A stretch of DNA of 61,967 nt, taken from the NCBI GenBank assembly GCA_026710155.1, contig JAPORQ010000031.1, forward strand, positions 1-61,967, given 5' to 3'. This document shows positions 45,167-53,803 of this stretch, in pieces. The DNA is from Paracoccaceae bacterium. Lineage in GTDB: Bacteria > Pseudomonadota > Alphaproteobacteria > Rhodobacterales > Rhodobacteraceae. The notes beneath the pieces were generated by a model, which ran no database searches, was not told the origin of the DNA, and worked only from the letters and a program-made list of their open reading frames with translations. Within the stretch, counting starts at the first letter, position 1, and every line of letters begins with the position of its first letter. Position numbers and translations under genes: made by a program.

Positions 45167-46126
45167 TCAATCCTTTCGTGCTGCTCTTTCCAATCTGTCA
45201 TTGATCGTCAATCCCAATCCCGAATTTGGAACAGGTGAGACTATGATGCGCATTGAATTGGCAGATTGGGCTTTCTGGTCTGCTTCTCTCAAGACATGAT
45301 AAAGATTTTTTGCTGCCTCAACTAAATCGCCCTTTTCAGAAAGGTTGAATTCAGCATCAGCAGACTCTCCAAATCCAATCAAAATATCATCTTTTCCTTT
45401 TTCCTGACAATTGATGACAATTGAAGTCTCCGGGGAATAATGACGAAATTTGGAACCTGGTGAAGGTACGCTTTCTCCCTCAAGGCAGGATTCAATGTTC
45501 AAGTCGGACAATTTTTCTGAAATTTCCTTTTTGGTAACAAACCCTAGTCTAAGTATCCGGATCTTGGCATGATCACACATCAATATCGTTGATTCCAATC
45601 CCATGGGACAGTCTTTGCCATCAATTATGGCATCTATTTTGCCATTGAAGTCGGATAAGACATGGTTGGGTGAGGTTGAACTGATTTTTCCGGACAGATT
45701 AGCAGATGGACCCACAATGGGCTTTCCGAACAGTCCAATTAGATTGTGCATGATGGCATTTGATGGTATCCGAAGGGCAATGTATCCTGAATTTGCAGTC
45801 ACTATATCGGGTATTTTTGAGGATTTCTTTATCGGTAGGATCAAGGTTAGGGGACCAGGCCAAAATATTTTTGCGAGGTGACGGGATGTATCATCAAACA
45901 AAGCCAGTTCCGAAGCCATTTCCAAATCCTTGACATGAACAATCAAAGGGTTTGATGATGACCTTCCCTTGACCTTGAATACCTTGGCGACGGCTTTCAC
46001 ATTGAATGAATCTGCTCCCAAACCATATACGGTCTCAGTCGGAAAAGCCACCATTCCGCCATCTTCCAGAATACCTGAAGCCACAACCAGTGACTTTTTC
46101 GTGGGAGGGAGTAGAAGTGTTTTCAT
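45167..46126 (-). CDS. tsaC: L-threonylcarbamoyladenylate synthase
   Basis: A 319-residue Sua5-type enzyme making threonylcarbamoyl-AMP for the t6A37 tRNA modification. The YrdC domain has GGMVAFPTETVYGLGADSFN, FKVKGRSSSNPLIVHVKDLE, FWPGPLTLILPIKKSS, VGPSANLSGKISSTSP and LESTI. A linker with SPGSKFRHYSPET leads to the C-terminal Sua5 domain, which shorter TsaC proteins lack. ATG 46126 (MKTLLLPP) fits relatives better than ATG 46156. It converges on algH, 17 bp apart. Confidence 0.94.
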   Translation of the reverse strand: MKTLLLPPTKKSLVVASGILEDGGMVAFPTETVYGLGADSFNVKAVAKVFKVKGRSSSNPLIVHVKDLEMASELALFDDTSRHLAKIFWPGPLTLILPIKKSSKIPDIVTANSGYIALRIPSNAIMHNLIGLFGKPIVGPSANLSGKISSTSPNHVLSDFNGKIDAIIDGKDCPMGLESTILMCDHAKIRILRLGFVTKKEISEKLSDLNIESCLEGESVPSPGSKFRHYSPETSIVINCQEKGKDDILIGFGESADAEFNLSEKGDLVEAAKNLYHVLREADQKAQSANSMRIIVSPVPNSGLGLTINDRLERAARKD

Positions 46127-46371
46127 ATTGAATTTAAGGGAATCTCTTTTATCCATTAATTGGAGATGGCATGATTTTCAAATATCGGTTTTTCAATTTT
46201 ATAATCCTCAAAAACCACAGGCTTTTCACAAATTTTTTCCAAATCCAATCAAATTCTGGCCAAAGCCGACCACATTTGACAAGATTGCAAACTCTTGTCT
46301 CAAGTTCTGGGGCATTGTGAAACAATTTTTCCAAACCACCATTCCAGCAAGCTCCGGATATTCAAACCATT

Positions 46372-46541
46372 GGGGATTACATACTTTAAGTAACCTTTGC
46401 AGGATCTAACCTGCTTTTTTTGGATTTTGCTTGTGCCTCTATCGAGTTGATTTTGGTTCGGCTTTCAACAAAGGGCTCATGACATTTGGTGATACGCCAT
46501 TCTTTCAAACTTGAAAGAATGGTCACTTAAGTATAATCCCC
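46372..46541. mobile_element. 170-bp mini-element (MITE-like) with IS1595-type ends
   Basis: The left end reads inward GGGGATTACATACTTTAAGT; the right end, read inward on the other strand, is GGGGATTATACTTAAG. Both resemble the ends of the full IS1595-family element at 2776-5152. There is no coding capacity. The flanking 8-mers (AAACCATT / AAAATTTA) do not match, so the element is either old, or its flanks have rearranged. Confidence 0.6.
46497..46522. other. 12-bp perfect hairpin inside the mini-element
   Basis: CCATTCTTTCAA and TTGAAAGAATGG around AC. It sits just inside the right end of the mini-element. It may be part of the element's structure rather than a terminator, since no T-run follows. 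Confidence 0.5.
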
Positions 46542-46574
46542 AAAATTTAAATTAACTCGCTTCCGGGGGACATA

Positions 46575-46610
46575 GGTACAATAACAGCAGGAGTATTGCG
46601 TTATTGTACC
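46575..46610. other. 11-bp inverted repeat downstream of the Calx-beta gene
   Basis: GGTACAATAAC and GTTATTGTACC pair perfectly around a 14-base loop. It lies 66 bp after the stop of the minus-strand Calx-beta gene. It may form the 3' end hairpin of that transcript, but no T-run follows on the minus strand. Confidence 0.4.
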
Positions 46611-46676
46611 ATTTGAGAGTAGATCGATGCACAAACGATACGATGCCCCCTTTATATGGAGAAGCAAAATGGAGTG

Positions 46677-47303
46677 TCATTCACCGAACGTTTGGCCCTC
46701 ATACCCTTCGCCATACTTCTGGTCCTCGTAACTGGTGCCACTGGGGTCCACGATGCTAGCAGTGATGGCGCGGGTGCGCGGGAGACGGTCAAACCCTTCA
46801 ACCCATTGACTAGGGCAGGGCTGGTAGGGGGTATGCCAATAATTCCATTGGGGTGACCAGTTTACCTCTGGGTCATACAACTCCAGCTCGAAGGTTTCGG
46901 TTTCCTCGGCAATATGGTCTCGGAGGGTTTCAACTCGGACCTCTTTATGAGTATCGAACCTATGAAAGGTTATGGTACCTTCCTTTGGTACATAATCCTG
47001 ACTGCCAGCTGTGCCGTTTTTGGTGCGAAATTTGTAGCGAACAACCCCATAGGTTTTGCGCGGTTTCATGATACTGAATACGACGGTTTCAGACTCCTCC
47101 ACAAGCTGAGAAGGCGTTACGATAGGCTCGGCGAGTTGCGGCGACCTGCACTGGCTATCATCATTGGTATTATCACTTGGGGAGGATTGAAGCTGAAAGG
47201 GGTGGTAGACCCATGAAAGCGCGGACTGCGGCATGAGCAAAAAGGCAAAACAAAATGACAGGATCAAGGCCATAATAGAAGGAAATATAATCAATTTTCT
47301 CAT
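46677..47303 (-). CDS. Small exported Calx-beta-domain protein
   Basis: A 208-residue protein with a signal peptide (MRKLIIFPSIMALILSFCFA, then FLLMPQSALS). The middle (about residues 68-180) is one Calx-beta domain: VEESETVVFSIMKPRKTYGV, VRYKFRTKNGTAGSQDYVP, GTITFHRFDTHKEVRVETL, and EETETFELELYDPEVN. Calx-beta units are calcium-binding beta-sandwiches found in surface and adhesion proteins, usually in large tandem arrays; a lone one in a short protein is unusual. The C-terminus ends with two YGEGYEGQTFGE-like repeats. ATG 47303 has GGAGAAA upstream. It lies between two mini-elements. Confidence 0.72.
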   Translation of the reverse strand: MRKLIIFPSIMALILSFCFAFLLMPQSALSWVYHPFQLQSSPSDNTNDDSQCRSPQLAEPIVTPSQLVEESETVVFSIMKPRKTYGVVRYKFRTKNGTAGSQDYVPKEGTITFHRFDTHKEVRVETLRDHIAEETETFELELYDPEVNWSPQWNYWHTPYQPCPSQWVEGFDRLPRTRAITASIVDPSGTSYEDQKYGEGYEGQTFGE

Positions 47304-47396
47304 TGTTTTTCTCCATTAAGTTTTTTCGTCGATGCCTATTATGGATGATTTCGCTGGCCAATGTAAAGTACTTTTTCCTGACTTCAGACATTTTTT

Positions 47397-47989
47397 GGGA
47401 TTACATACCTGACCATGCAGGCTTGCAATTTTCCTCCCGACCTGAACAATCCCGCCTGATGAAAACCGGAGATGTCACCGATATCCGAACCGGAACCCGG
47501 TTGAATGAAACCTCCATGGCCATGACGGGTGAGTATCCTGTCATGAACGGTGGTATCAAGCCATCCGGCCATCACAATCAATTCAATGCCGAACCGGCTT
47601 CCATTGCCATGAGCCAGGGCGGTGCATCGGCAGGCCATGTGGATTTGATGTCCATTCGGTTGTGGGCAGGGGCCGATTGTTGTGTTGCAACGTCGAAAAC
47701 ACCGGATGTCATGACAAGACACCTGTTTCATGTAGTGCGGAAGAGGGAGGGAATTCTTGCGGCATTCCAATCGGGAAGGGGACATGGGATTCCGGGACTT
47801 GGGAAGGCGGTTCCTGAAAATCCTGCAATCAGCCCCTTCATTGTGGGGCAGGTGGGGATTGTTGAACGGCTGGATTGCCGGTAGGAATTGACGAGGGAAC
47901 GGGAGTTGAGGCAGAGGCAGTTCGAATATCATCTTGACAAGTTGGTGGGGTGATTGCTTCAGGAGTGCGTAGTCAAGTATATAATCCCC
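47397..47989. mobile_element. ~590-bp non-autonomous element with IS1595-type ends, dispersed repeat copy B
   Basis: The left end reads inward GGGATTACATACCTGAC; the right end, read inward on the other strand, is GGGGATTATATACTTGAC, identical to the first 18 bases of the full IS1595-family element. No transposase is encoded. Long open frames exist on both strands (about 47303-47884 + and 47384-47932 -) but look like composition artefacts or a decayed passenger. Parts recur at 24396-24532 and 29940-30063. Flanking 8-mers do not match (CATTTTTT / AAAAAATT), though the A/T flanks extend the inverted repeat. Confidence 0.65.
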
Positions 47990-48104
47990 AAAAAATTGCT
48001 ATAGATTGCTTGGGTTTGAATAAACAGTTGTGCCCTTTATTTTGATTGCAATTCAGGGAATAGCATCTATAAATAAATTAGCAGTCATATAAGGCAATAA
48101 TAAT

Positions 48105-48776
48105 ATGAGATTTTATATTGATTCTGCCGACATATCAGTTTGGCATGATCTCATGTCCACAGATTTGTTTTATGGGATTACAACAAATCCAACCTTGGCT
48201 TACAGATCGGGCCTTTCTTACCCGACAATTGATTGGGGTAAGATGGCTCGTCAGGCAGCTGACCTTGGTGCCATGGAACTTCATGCACAGGTATATGGGC
48301 CTGTGGAGGGTTATACCGATTGGGCTGGTACCTTTTATGAACACGGCAATGCCGCAGGACTTCGCCCCGTTGTCAAAGTACCACTAACTGAAGATGCTGT
48401 CAGAAATATTGGAGCCATAAAAGAACTTGGCGGGGCTTTACTGTTAACTGCCGCCTATGATGCCAAGCAAATGCTCATCGCAACTCTTTTAAGTGTTGAT
48501 TACATTGCTCCTTATTTCGGTCGAATGATTGATAATGGTATTCCAGCCCTAGGTGTGCTTTCTGATATGCTGGCGATTCGGAACAAGACCAAAGAAACAG
48601 CACCACATATTCTTGTGGCTTCATTACGGACAACAGATCAATTGGTTCGACTTGCGGCTCAGGGTCATGACCACTTTACCATTGCTCCAAATATTTCACG
48701 TGCTCTATTAAATGACAAAAGAACATTATTGGCAGTGGAGGAATTCGAAGATGCCGCTACAAAACTCATGAATTGA
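48105..48776 (+). CDS. Transaldolase-family (fructose-6-phosphate aldolase-like) protein
   Basis: A 223-residue class I aldolase. It has MRFYIDSADISVWHDLMS, GITTNPTLAYRSG, the Schiff-base lysine K91 in LRPVVKVPLTEDAV, GGALLLTAAYDAKQMLIATL and ILVASLRTTDQLVRLA. Size and motifs match the short FSA/TalC branch rather than the longer pentose-phosphate transaldolases. FSA members join or split dihydroxyacetone or similar donors and aldehydes. It converges on the sugar ABC transporter operon, 160 bp apart, so it may belong to the deoxysugar pathway; that is inference. Confidence 0.85.
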   Translation: MRFYIDSADISVWHDLMSTDLFYGITTNPTLAYRSGLSYPTIDWGKMARQAADLGAMELHAQVYGPVEGYTDWAGTFYEHGNAAGLRPVVKVPLTEDAVRNIGAIKELGGALLLTAAYDAKQMLIATLLSVDYIAPYFGRMIDNGIPALGVLSDMLAIRNKTKETAPHILVASLRTTDQLVRLAAQGHDHFTIAPNISRALLNDKRTLLAVEEFEDAATKLMN

Positions 48777-48936
48777 AATCTCGCCTCATGGAAGAATTTG
48801 AATGCATCCAATATTGAAGTTCAGTGTACAAACAGAATATGAAGCAATAGTTCTTCAGCCAATTCAATCAAATATTCTGATTTCCAATCAGAAGTTTTGA
48901 CACAAAAACACCATTGATGTTTCACCAAATCAATTT

Positions 48937-50034
48937 TTAAATCTGGTTTGCGTGGAGTCGTGGTCCATGCTCGCTGTCAAAAAAGTAAGCTTGGTTTTTA
49001 TCAAGTGTAATACCCGCTGATATTCCCGTTGCAATTTCAAAATCCTTGGGCATTTTTACAACAAGATGACCTCCCCGAAGGTCAAAAGTCACAAGAACTT
49101 GATCACCAGTCATCTCAACGGTGTAAACATTCGCATCAATTAGCCCTTTTCCGGCAGCAACCACCTTGCAGTCTTCAGGTCGAAATCCAAAAGTGGCTTG
49201 TTTGGTGTCGGGAATACCTGATGCATCAATTTCTGCATCACTGGTCAAAAATTTTCCGGCTGTGATTGTCCCATTTATGAAATTCATTGGAGGTAAACCC
49301 ATAAAACCTGCAACAAATAAATTGACTGGGTCGGAATATACCTCCTTTGGTGTTCCAATCTGCTGAATGACACCGTCCTTCATGATCGCAACTCTATTCG
49401 CCAATGTCATTGCCTCAATCTGGTCATGGGTAACATAGATTGTGGTGATACCCAGCTCACTTTGCATGTGCTTAAGTTCGGCACGCATATTTCCGCGAAG
49501 CTTTGCGTCAAGGTTGCTAAGTGGTTCATCCATAAGAAAAACCGAGGGTCGACGAACAATGGCTCTTGCCAGGGCGACTCGTTGCCTTTGACCACCAGAT
49601 AATTGACTAGGAAACCGATCAAGGTGGTTGTGCAATTCAACCTGTTCAGCAGCAACTTGTACGGCTGCGTGCCTCTCGTTTGTTGGAACCTTGGCCATTT
49701 TCAATGGAAAGCCGATGTTTTCAGCAACGGTTTTATGTGGATAGAGTGCATAGGATTGAAAAACCATGGCAATATCGCGATACTTGGGTAAGACCTCTGT
49801 AACGTTGGTATCACCAATCAGTAACTCACCTGAAGAAATGCTTTCAAGACCGGCGATCATACGTAGTGCGGTTGACTTTCCACAGCCGGAAGGACCAAGA
49901 ATAACCAGAAATTCCCCCGCTTCAACTTCAATTGAGAAGTCCTTCAGCGCATGGAAACTTCCATAGTATTTGTTCATTGAACGGATTGAAATTGATTTTG
50001 CTGACCCGTTTCTGTTTTCGGTTTCTTCTGCCAT
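48937..50034 (-). CDS. Sugar ABC transporter ATP-binding protein (UgpC/MalK type)
   Basis: A 365-residue ATPase with Walker A GPSGCGKST, the Q-loop VFQSYALYPHKTVAENI, signature LSGGQRQRVALARAI, Walker B VFLMDEPLSNLDA, the switch histidine in TIYVTHDQIEAM, and a C-terminal TOBE regulatory domain (FGFRPEDCKVVAAGKG). It powers the transporter formed with the next two genes; the permease stop is 3 bp upstream. It is last in the minus-strand operon UxaA, binding protein, two permeases, ATPase. Confidence 0.94.
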   Translation of the reverse strand: MAEETENRNGSAKSISIRSMNKYYGSFHALKDFSIEVEAGEFLVILGPSGCGKSTALRMIAGLESISSGELLIGDTNVTEVLPKYRDIAMVFQSYALYPHKTVAENIGFPLKMAKVPTNERHAAVQVAAEQVELHNHLDRFPSQLSGGQRQRVALARAIVRRPSVFLMDEPLSNLDAKLRGNMRAELKHMQSELGITTIYVTHDQIEAMTLANRVAIMKDGVIQQIGTPKEVYSDPVNLFVAGFMGLPPMNFINGTITAGKFLTSDAEIDASGIPDTKQATFGFRPEDCKVVAAGKGLIDANVYTVEMTGDQVLVTFDLRGGHLVVKMPKDFEIATGISAGITLDKNQAYFFDSEHGPRLHANQI

Positions 50035-50037
50035 TGG

Positions 50038-51087
50038 CTATCCTTTTACCGCTCCAACCAGAAGGCCCTTGGAAATATATTTTTGTAGAATTACTGCAAG
50101 CAAGACGACGGGCAAGATCATGATGATGATGGCGACACTCATTGTCCACCATAGTATACCCCGCTCTCCGGCATTCATGGCAGCAACAAGTATAGGCATT
50201 GTCTGCGCTTTGGTCGTTGATAGAAAAAGAGCAAAAAGATATTCGTTCCAGCTGAGAATCATAACCAAAAGTGTCGTTGCAGCTAACCCTGCACGAGAAA
50301 GTGGCAGTACAATTTCCCTGAATGTTCCAAACATTGTGGCTCCATCAAGTTGGGCACTTTCCTCCAAATCTCTTGGAATTGTATTAAAGAAGTCAAACAT
50401 CAACCAGACCACAATGGGCATGTTCACAACACAATATGTCAGGATGAGAGCCATATGGGTATCCAGCAGGCGTACTGACTGGAACATCATGTAGATTGGT
50501 ACGACGACAACAATCGGGGCAAGTATACGCTGTGATATGATCCAGAACAGAATATCACCATTGTGAAGGTGTATCTGGTGGAGACGCCCCACACCCCGGG
50601 CTAGGAAAAAGAATAATGCCACACCTACAGCCAGGGCCACTCGCCAGTCAACATCAAAAGCACTGATGGAAACCCAGGTCAGTGCTACCAGAAAAACGAA
50701 GAATAGAATGGTGATGAGGTTGGGGGCATAGTGTACTCGACTAAGTGCATAAGCAGCCATCGATCCGATAAGGACAGAAAGGGCAGTTGCCGACAATGAA
50801 ATGATGATTGAATTGATGTAGGCTCGGAGGGTGTCCTCATAATCGCTGACAAATAATTCATACCAAGCATGCATACTGGGTTGAAAGTCAATCCAAGGCA
50901 GAAAATAAGGCCCTTGATTAACTGTTGCTGCATTTTTGAACGAAGTGATAATCAGCCAATAGATGGGAAATAAAACAAATGCAGACCATCCTAAAAGCAA
51001 TGTATACAGAATAATACGCGATGCCAATGCCATTTCACCTATGGCGCGCGACTCAAATAGGCCGGATTTTGGATGGAGAGTCTTCAT
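50038..51087 (-). CDS. Sugar ABC transporter permease (MalG/UgpE-like)
   Basis: A 349-residue membrane protein with about seven hydrophobic helices and the EAA loop ESAQLDGATMFGTFREIVLP, which contacts the ATPase. The N-terminus (YTLLLGWSAFVLFPIYWLII) is MalG-like. It is some 70 residues longer than typical permeases of this kind, with an extra hydrophobic stretch after SALSVLIGSM (LITILFFVFLVALTW and VALAVGVALFFFLARG). Its start overlaps the other permease by 4 bp. Confidence 0.92.
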   Translation of the reverse strand: MKTLHPKSGLFESRAIGEMALASRIILYTLLLGWSAFVLFPIYWLIITSFKNAATVNQGPYFLPWIDFQPSMHAWYELFVSDYEDTLRAYINSIIISLSATALSVLIGSMAAYALSRVHYAPNLITILFFVFLVALTWVSISAFDVDWRVALAVGVALFFFLARGVGRLHQIHLHNGDILFWIISQRILAPIVVVVPIYMMFQSVRLLDTHMALILTYCVVNMPIVVWLMFDFFNTIPRDLEESAQLDGATMFGTFREIVLPLSRAGLAATTLLVMILSWNEYLFALFLSTTKAQTMPILVAAMNAGERGILWWTMSVAIIIMILPVVLLAVILQKYISKGLLVGAVKG

Positions 51088-52172
51088 CGTTGCTTTCTAA
51101 TCCGCGAGTGGATAACCAGGTTAAAGAATGAGGCACATGTTACCACAGTCACGAATAAAAGGATATAGGCAATGGCCGAAGCGGCCCCCAAATCCAGGGA
51201 TCGCCAGGCATAGTAGGCTTGTAAAGATACTGACTCCGTTGCAATTCCTGGTCCACCAGAAGTCATGATGTTGGGCAAATCAACGATCTTGAAGGCCTCG
51301 ATTGCCCGAATAAGCATTACCGTTGCAGCAATAGGCAATACATGAGGCCAGATGATTTCTCGAAATTTTTGCCAAGGTCCCGCACAATCTAACTCGGCTG
51401 CTTCTGTCAGGTCACGGGGTACACTTTCAAAGGCAGCCAGCATCATTATGAACACAAAAGGAATCCACTGCCAACTATCGGCCACAACAATGAAAATGCG
51501 TGCTGCCCAGGGATTCGTTGCCCATGCAAACTCACCCAAACCCACCCACTGCCAGACGTCCGCAAAGGGTCCCTTGGTTGTGTCAGCCATCATGCGGAAA
51601 ATATAACCGACTCCAATGGGGGTAATCATCATCGGCACAAAGAATATAACGCGAAAGGCATTTTTGCCCATGATACGCTGTGAACAGGCAAAGGCCAGGG
51701 ATGTTCCAATCAAGAACTGTATTCCACACCCTACGAAAACATAAAAAAGAGTCACTCCGACAGTACCAAATGGATTGCCGCTGAGGAGCGTTGCGGAAAA
51801 CAACCAACAAAGACCTAGAGCCATTGCGAACGTGATCATTCGTCCAATGAAACCAACCCAGGTGAAATGACTCCTGATATACTTGATTATCCACCCCAGA
51901 AGCACTGCAGTGAATGCAAGACCCACAATCCAGCCGAGAACCGAAATCTCTGTAAAAGTTCCAATGAGATGGAATTGTTCAGAACCGAAAAACTGCTTTT
52001 CAAAATTCTTCCAGCCGACAAAGCGGATTTTGAAACCACCACCTGATAACCGTACACGGGTAAAGGACAACAATAAGGATGCAACAAGTGGAAATATTGA
52101 GAAAACAAGAATGAGGGTTACAGCAGGTGCAAGAAACACTCGCCCCATATTCCTGTCGATCCATTCGTTCAT
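51084..52172 (-). CDS. Sugar ABC transporter permease (MalF/UgpA-like)
   Basis: A 362-residue membrane protein with a MalF-like start (VFLAPAVTLILVFSIFPLVA), extra N-terminal helices (WIVGLAFTAVLLGWIIKYI), GTSLAFACSQRIMGKNAFR, and the EAA loop EAAELDCAGPWQKFREIIWP. It forms the channel with the MalG-like permease. It is preceded by an 81-bp gap with a strong hairpin separating it from the binding-protein gene. Confidence 0.92.
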   Translation of the reverse strand: MNEWIDRNMGRVFLAPAVTLILVFSIFPLVASLLLSFTRVRLSGGGFKIRFVGWKNFEKQFFGSEQFHLIGTFTEISVLGWIVGLAFTAVLLGWIIKYIRSHFTWVGFIGRMITFAMALGLCWLFSATLLSGNPFGTVGVTLFYVFVGCGIQFLIGTSLAFACSQRIMGKNAFRVIFFVPMMITPIGVGYIFRMMADTTKGPFADVWQWVGLGEFAWATNPWAARIFIVVADSWQWIPFVFIMMLAAFESVPRDLTEAAELDCAGPWQKFREIIWPHVLPIAATVMLIRAIEAFKIVDLPNIMTSGGPGIATESVSLQAYYAWRSLDLGAASAIAYILLFVTVVTCASFFNLVIHSRIRKQR

Positions 52173-52213
52173 TGCGTGATTGGTGGAGAGCTAAAAGGTA
52201 CTGATTGTTGTTG

Positions 52214-52245
52214 AAATGCAGGCAGTCAAGCGACCGCCTGCATTT
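52214..52245. other. Intercistronic hairpin after the sugar-binding-protein gene
   Basis: AAATGCAGGC and GCCTGCATTT pair perfectly (10 bp) around a 12-base loop, starting 9 bp after the binding-protein stop on the minus strand. No T-run follows, so it is more likely an mRNA-stabilising or attenuating hairpin that favours high binding-protein expression than a full terminator. Confidence 0.6.
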
Positions 52246-52253
52246 TTGAATGC

Positions 52254-53750
52254 TCAGTTGGTTATACCAAGAGACAGACGATAAAGTTCAGCCTGCTCTT
52301 CACGGCCGAAATCGTCAGTGATTTCTTCCCAGGCTTCCTCGATATTCTCCAAGGCCTGTTCAACTGTGATTTCACCAGCCAGATAACGGGCCAGTTCACG
52401 GTCCAGTACAACACCAGTGTATTGCTGAGCCCCTGGAATACGGAAGTCAGATGCCATGTTGGGATGATTCAGGCTTTCCTTGATCGCGCCAAGATAATTC
52501 TCAGCTGCTTCCTGGCTAAATCCAGCATCAACCCAAGCTGCGGTATCGTTAAGCTGCGAATTTCTGTATGGATTATACCCTGTCCATCCCATGGTTACAT
52601 CAACATTCGACTGTGCGGCCTGGTTCATGTAACTCAGAAAATCGTATGCGGCCTGCTTGGCCTTGTCACCTGATCCTTTGTTAATGGCTGCTGTCCAACC
52701 GCCAAATGCGGCAAAAGGAGCATAATTAATGCCATCAATCGCATGGGGACAGGTATTGGCATCACAAGCAACAAGTTCACCGGTTTCCGGATCAAGAACT
52801 TCAGTTGATCCCGGCATGATGACAGCACCGATCTTGTCTTTGATCATACTACCTTCTTCAATTGACAATGGCCCAATATCTCCCCAGTCAATTGCCAAAC
52901 CACAACGACCCCCGACAACCAATCCTCGAGTATCACCGATATCCTGATTGAGTTCATCAGGTGGTCCGTATTCACCGGTGGCCTTGTAAAGCTCAAACGA
53001 CTTGTCCCAAGCTTCGTTATTGATTTTGGGTTTCATGGATTCGTGGTGAAAATAAATACCCTCACTCGTACCCATTGATTGTACCCGGCTAGCGGCTACA
53101 GACTGGATGGCAAAGTAGGATTGGGCATTACGCTTTTTAAATATGCAAGAGCCATAATCAGCTTCGCCATCGCCATTCATATCCTGACCGTGTATTTTTG
53201 AAGCAACATCAAGATATTCTTCCCAAGTACGTGGTGGTTCCAGCCCATTGGCCGCAAGTACATCTGTACGGTAATAAAGCATCTGGAAGTCACCATCCAA
53301 TGTAATGAAGTAGGTTGAGCCAGATACCTTTTGATTGAAGTCACGGAAATATGGAGCAATGTCATCAAGGTCAATCTTGTCATCCTTGGCCAGATAAGGG
53401 TCAAGGTTTTCAACCAGGTCTCCACCTACGAGTTCAATACCCCAGCCCGATGCAAATACCCCAACATCAATTGAGTTTGTGCCGGTTGCCCAGTCAGTAA
53501 GTATCTTCTGAAAGAGTTCTGCAAAAGGTGCTTCGGCAACACGAATCTCGGCACCGGTCATCTCTTTGAACTCTTCGGCACGGTCAACGATTCTACCGGC
53601 AATGACCGGTCCTGGTCTCGTCAAAATATTCACTACAACCCCATCATAATGGCCGTCAGCACTCGCGGTTAGGGGGGGGAATACCACACCACCTGCCACG
53701 ATTAAGGCCGAAACCTTGATCAGATTGCGAACTACATTAATTTTTAGCAT
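52254..53750 (-). CDS. Sugar ABC transporter substrate-binding protein (family 1)
   Basis: A 498-residue periplasmic protein with a signal peptide (MLKINVVRNLIKVSALIVAG, cut near ASADG). Mature features: VVNILTRPGPVIAGRIVDRA, FKEMTGAEIRVAEAPFAELF, MLYYRTDVLAANGLEPPRTW and YGSCIFKKRNAQ. These fit the large family 1 carbohydrate binders. Substrate cannot be read from sequence alone; the downstream catabolic genes point to L-fucose or a related sugar. It follows the UxaA-like gene by 53 bp and is separated from the permeases by the 52214-52245 hairpin. Confidence 0.9.
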   Translation of the reverse strand: MLKINVVRNLIKVSALIVAGGVVFPPLTASADGHYDGVVVNILTRPGPVIAGRIVDRAEEFKEMTGAEIRVAEAPFAELFQKILTDWATGTNSIDVGVFASGWGIELVGGDLVENLDPYLAKDDKIDLDDIAPYFRDFNQKVSGSTYFITLDGDFQMLYYRTDVLAANGLEPPRTWEEYLDVASKIHGQDMNGDGEADYGSCIFKKRNAQSYFAIQSVAASRVQSMGTSEGIYFHHESMKPKINNEAWDKSFELYKATGEYGPPDELNQDIGDTRGLVVGGRCGLAIDWGDIGPLSIEEGSMIKDKIGAVIMPGSTEVLDPETGELVACDANTCPHAIDGINYAPFAAFGGWTAAINKGSGDKAKQAAYDFLSYMNQAAQSNVDVTMGWTGYNPYRNSQLNDTAAWVDAGFSQEAAENYLGAIKESLNHPNMASDFRIPGAQQYTGVVLDRELARYLAGEITVEQALENIEEAWEEITDDFGREEQAELYRLSLGITN

Positions 53751-53803
53751 GTCTAAATCTCCTTTACTGACTAATAGCTAATATTTAAAGTTACTCCTTG
53801 GTT

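Larger units (their letters stand above)
46157..46676. other. Intergenic region holding a mini-element and two hairpins
   Basis: About 520 bases without a gene. It contains the 170-bp mini-element at 46372-46541, its internal hairpin, and a separate inverted repeat at 46575-46610, all listed separately. Confidence 0.55.

Noticed and set aside
46364-46549. Target-site duplication around the 170-bp mini-element
   Set aside because: The flanking 8-mers AAACCATT and AAAATTTA do not match.
47303-47932. Long open frames on both strands inside the 590-bp mini-element
   Set aside because: They overlap each other almost fully, cross the element's left end, lack RBSs and show no known motif.
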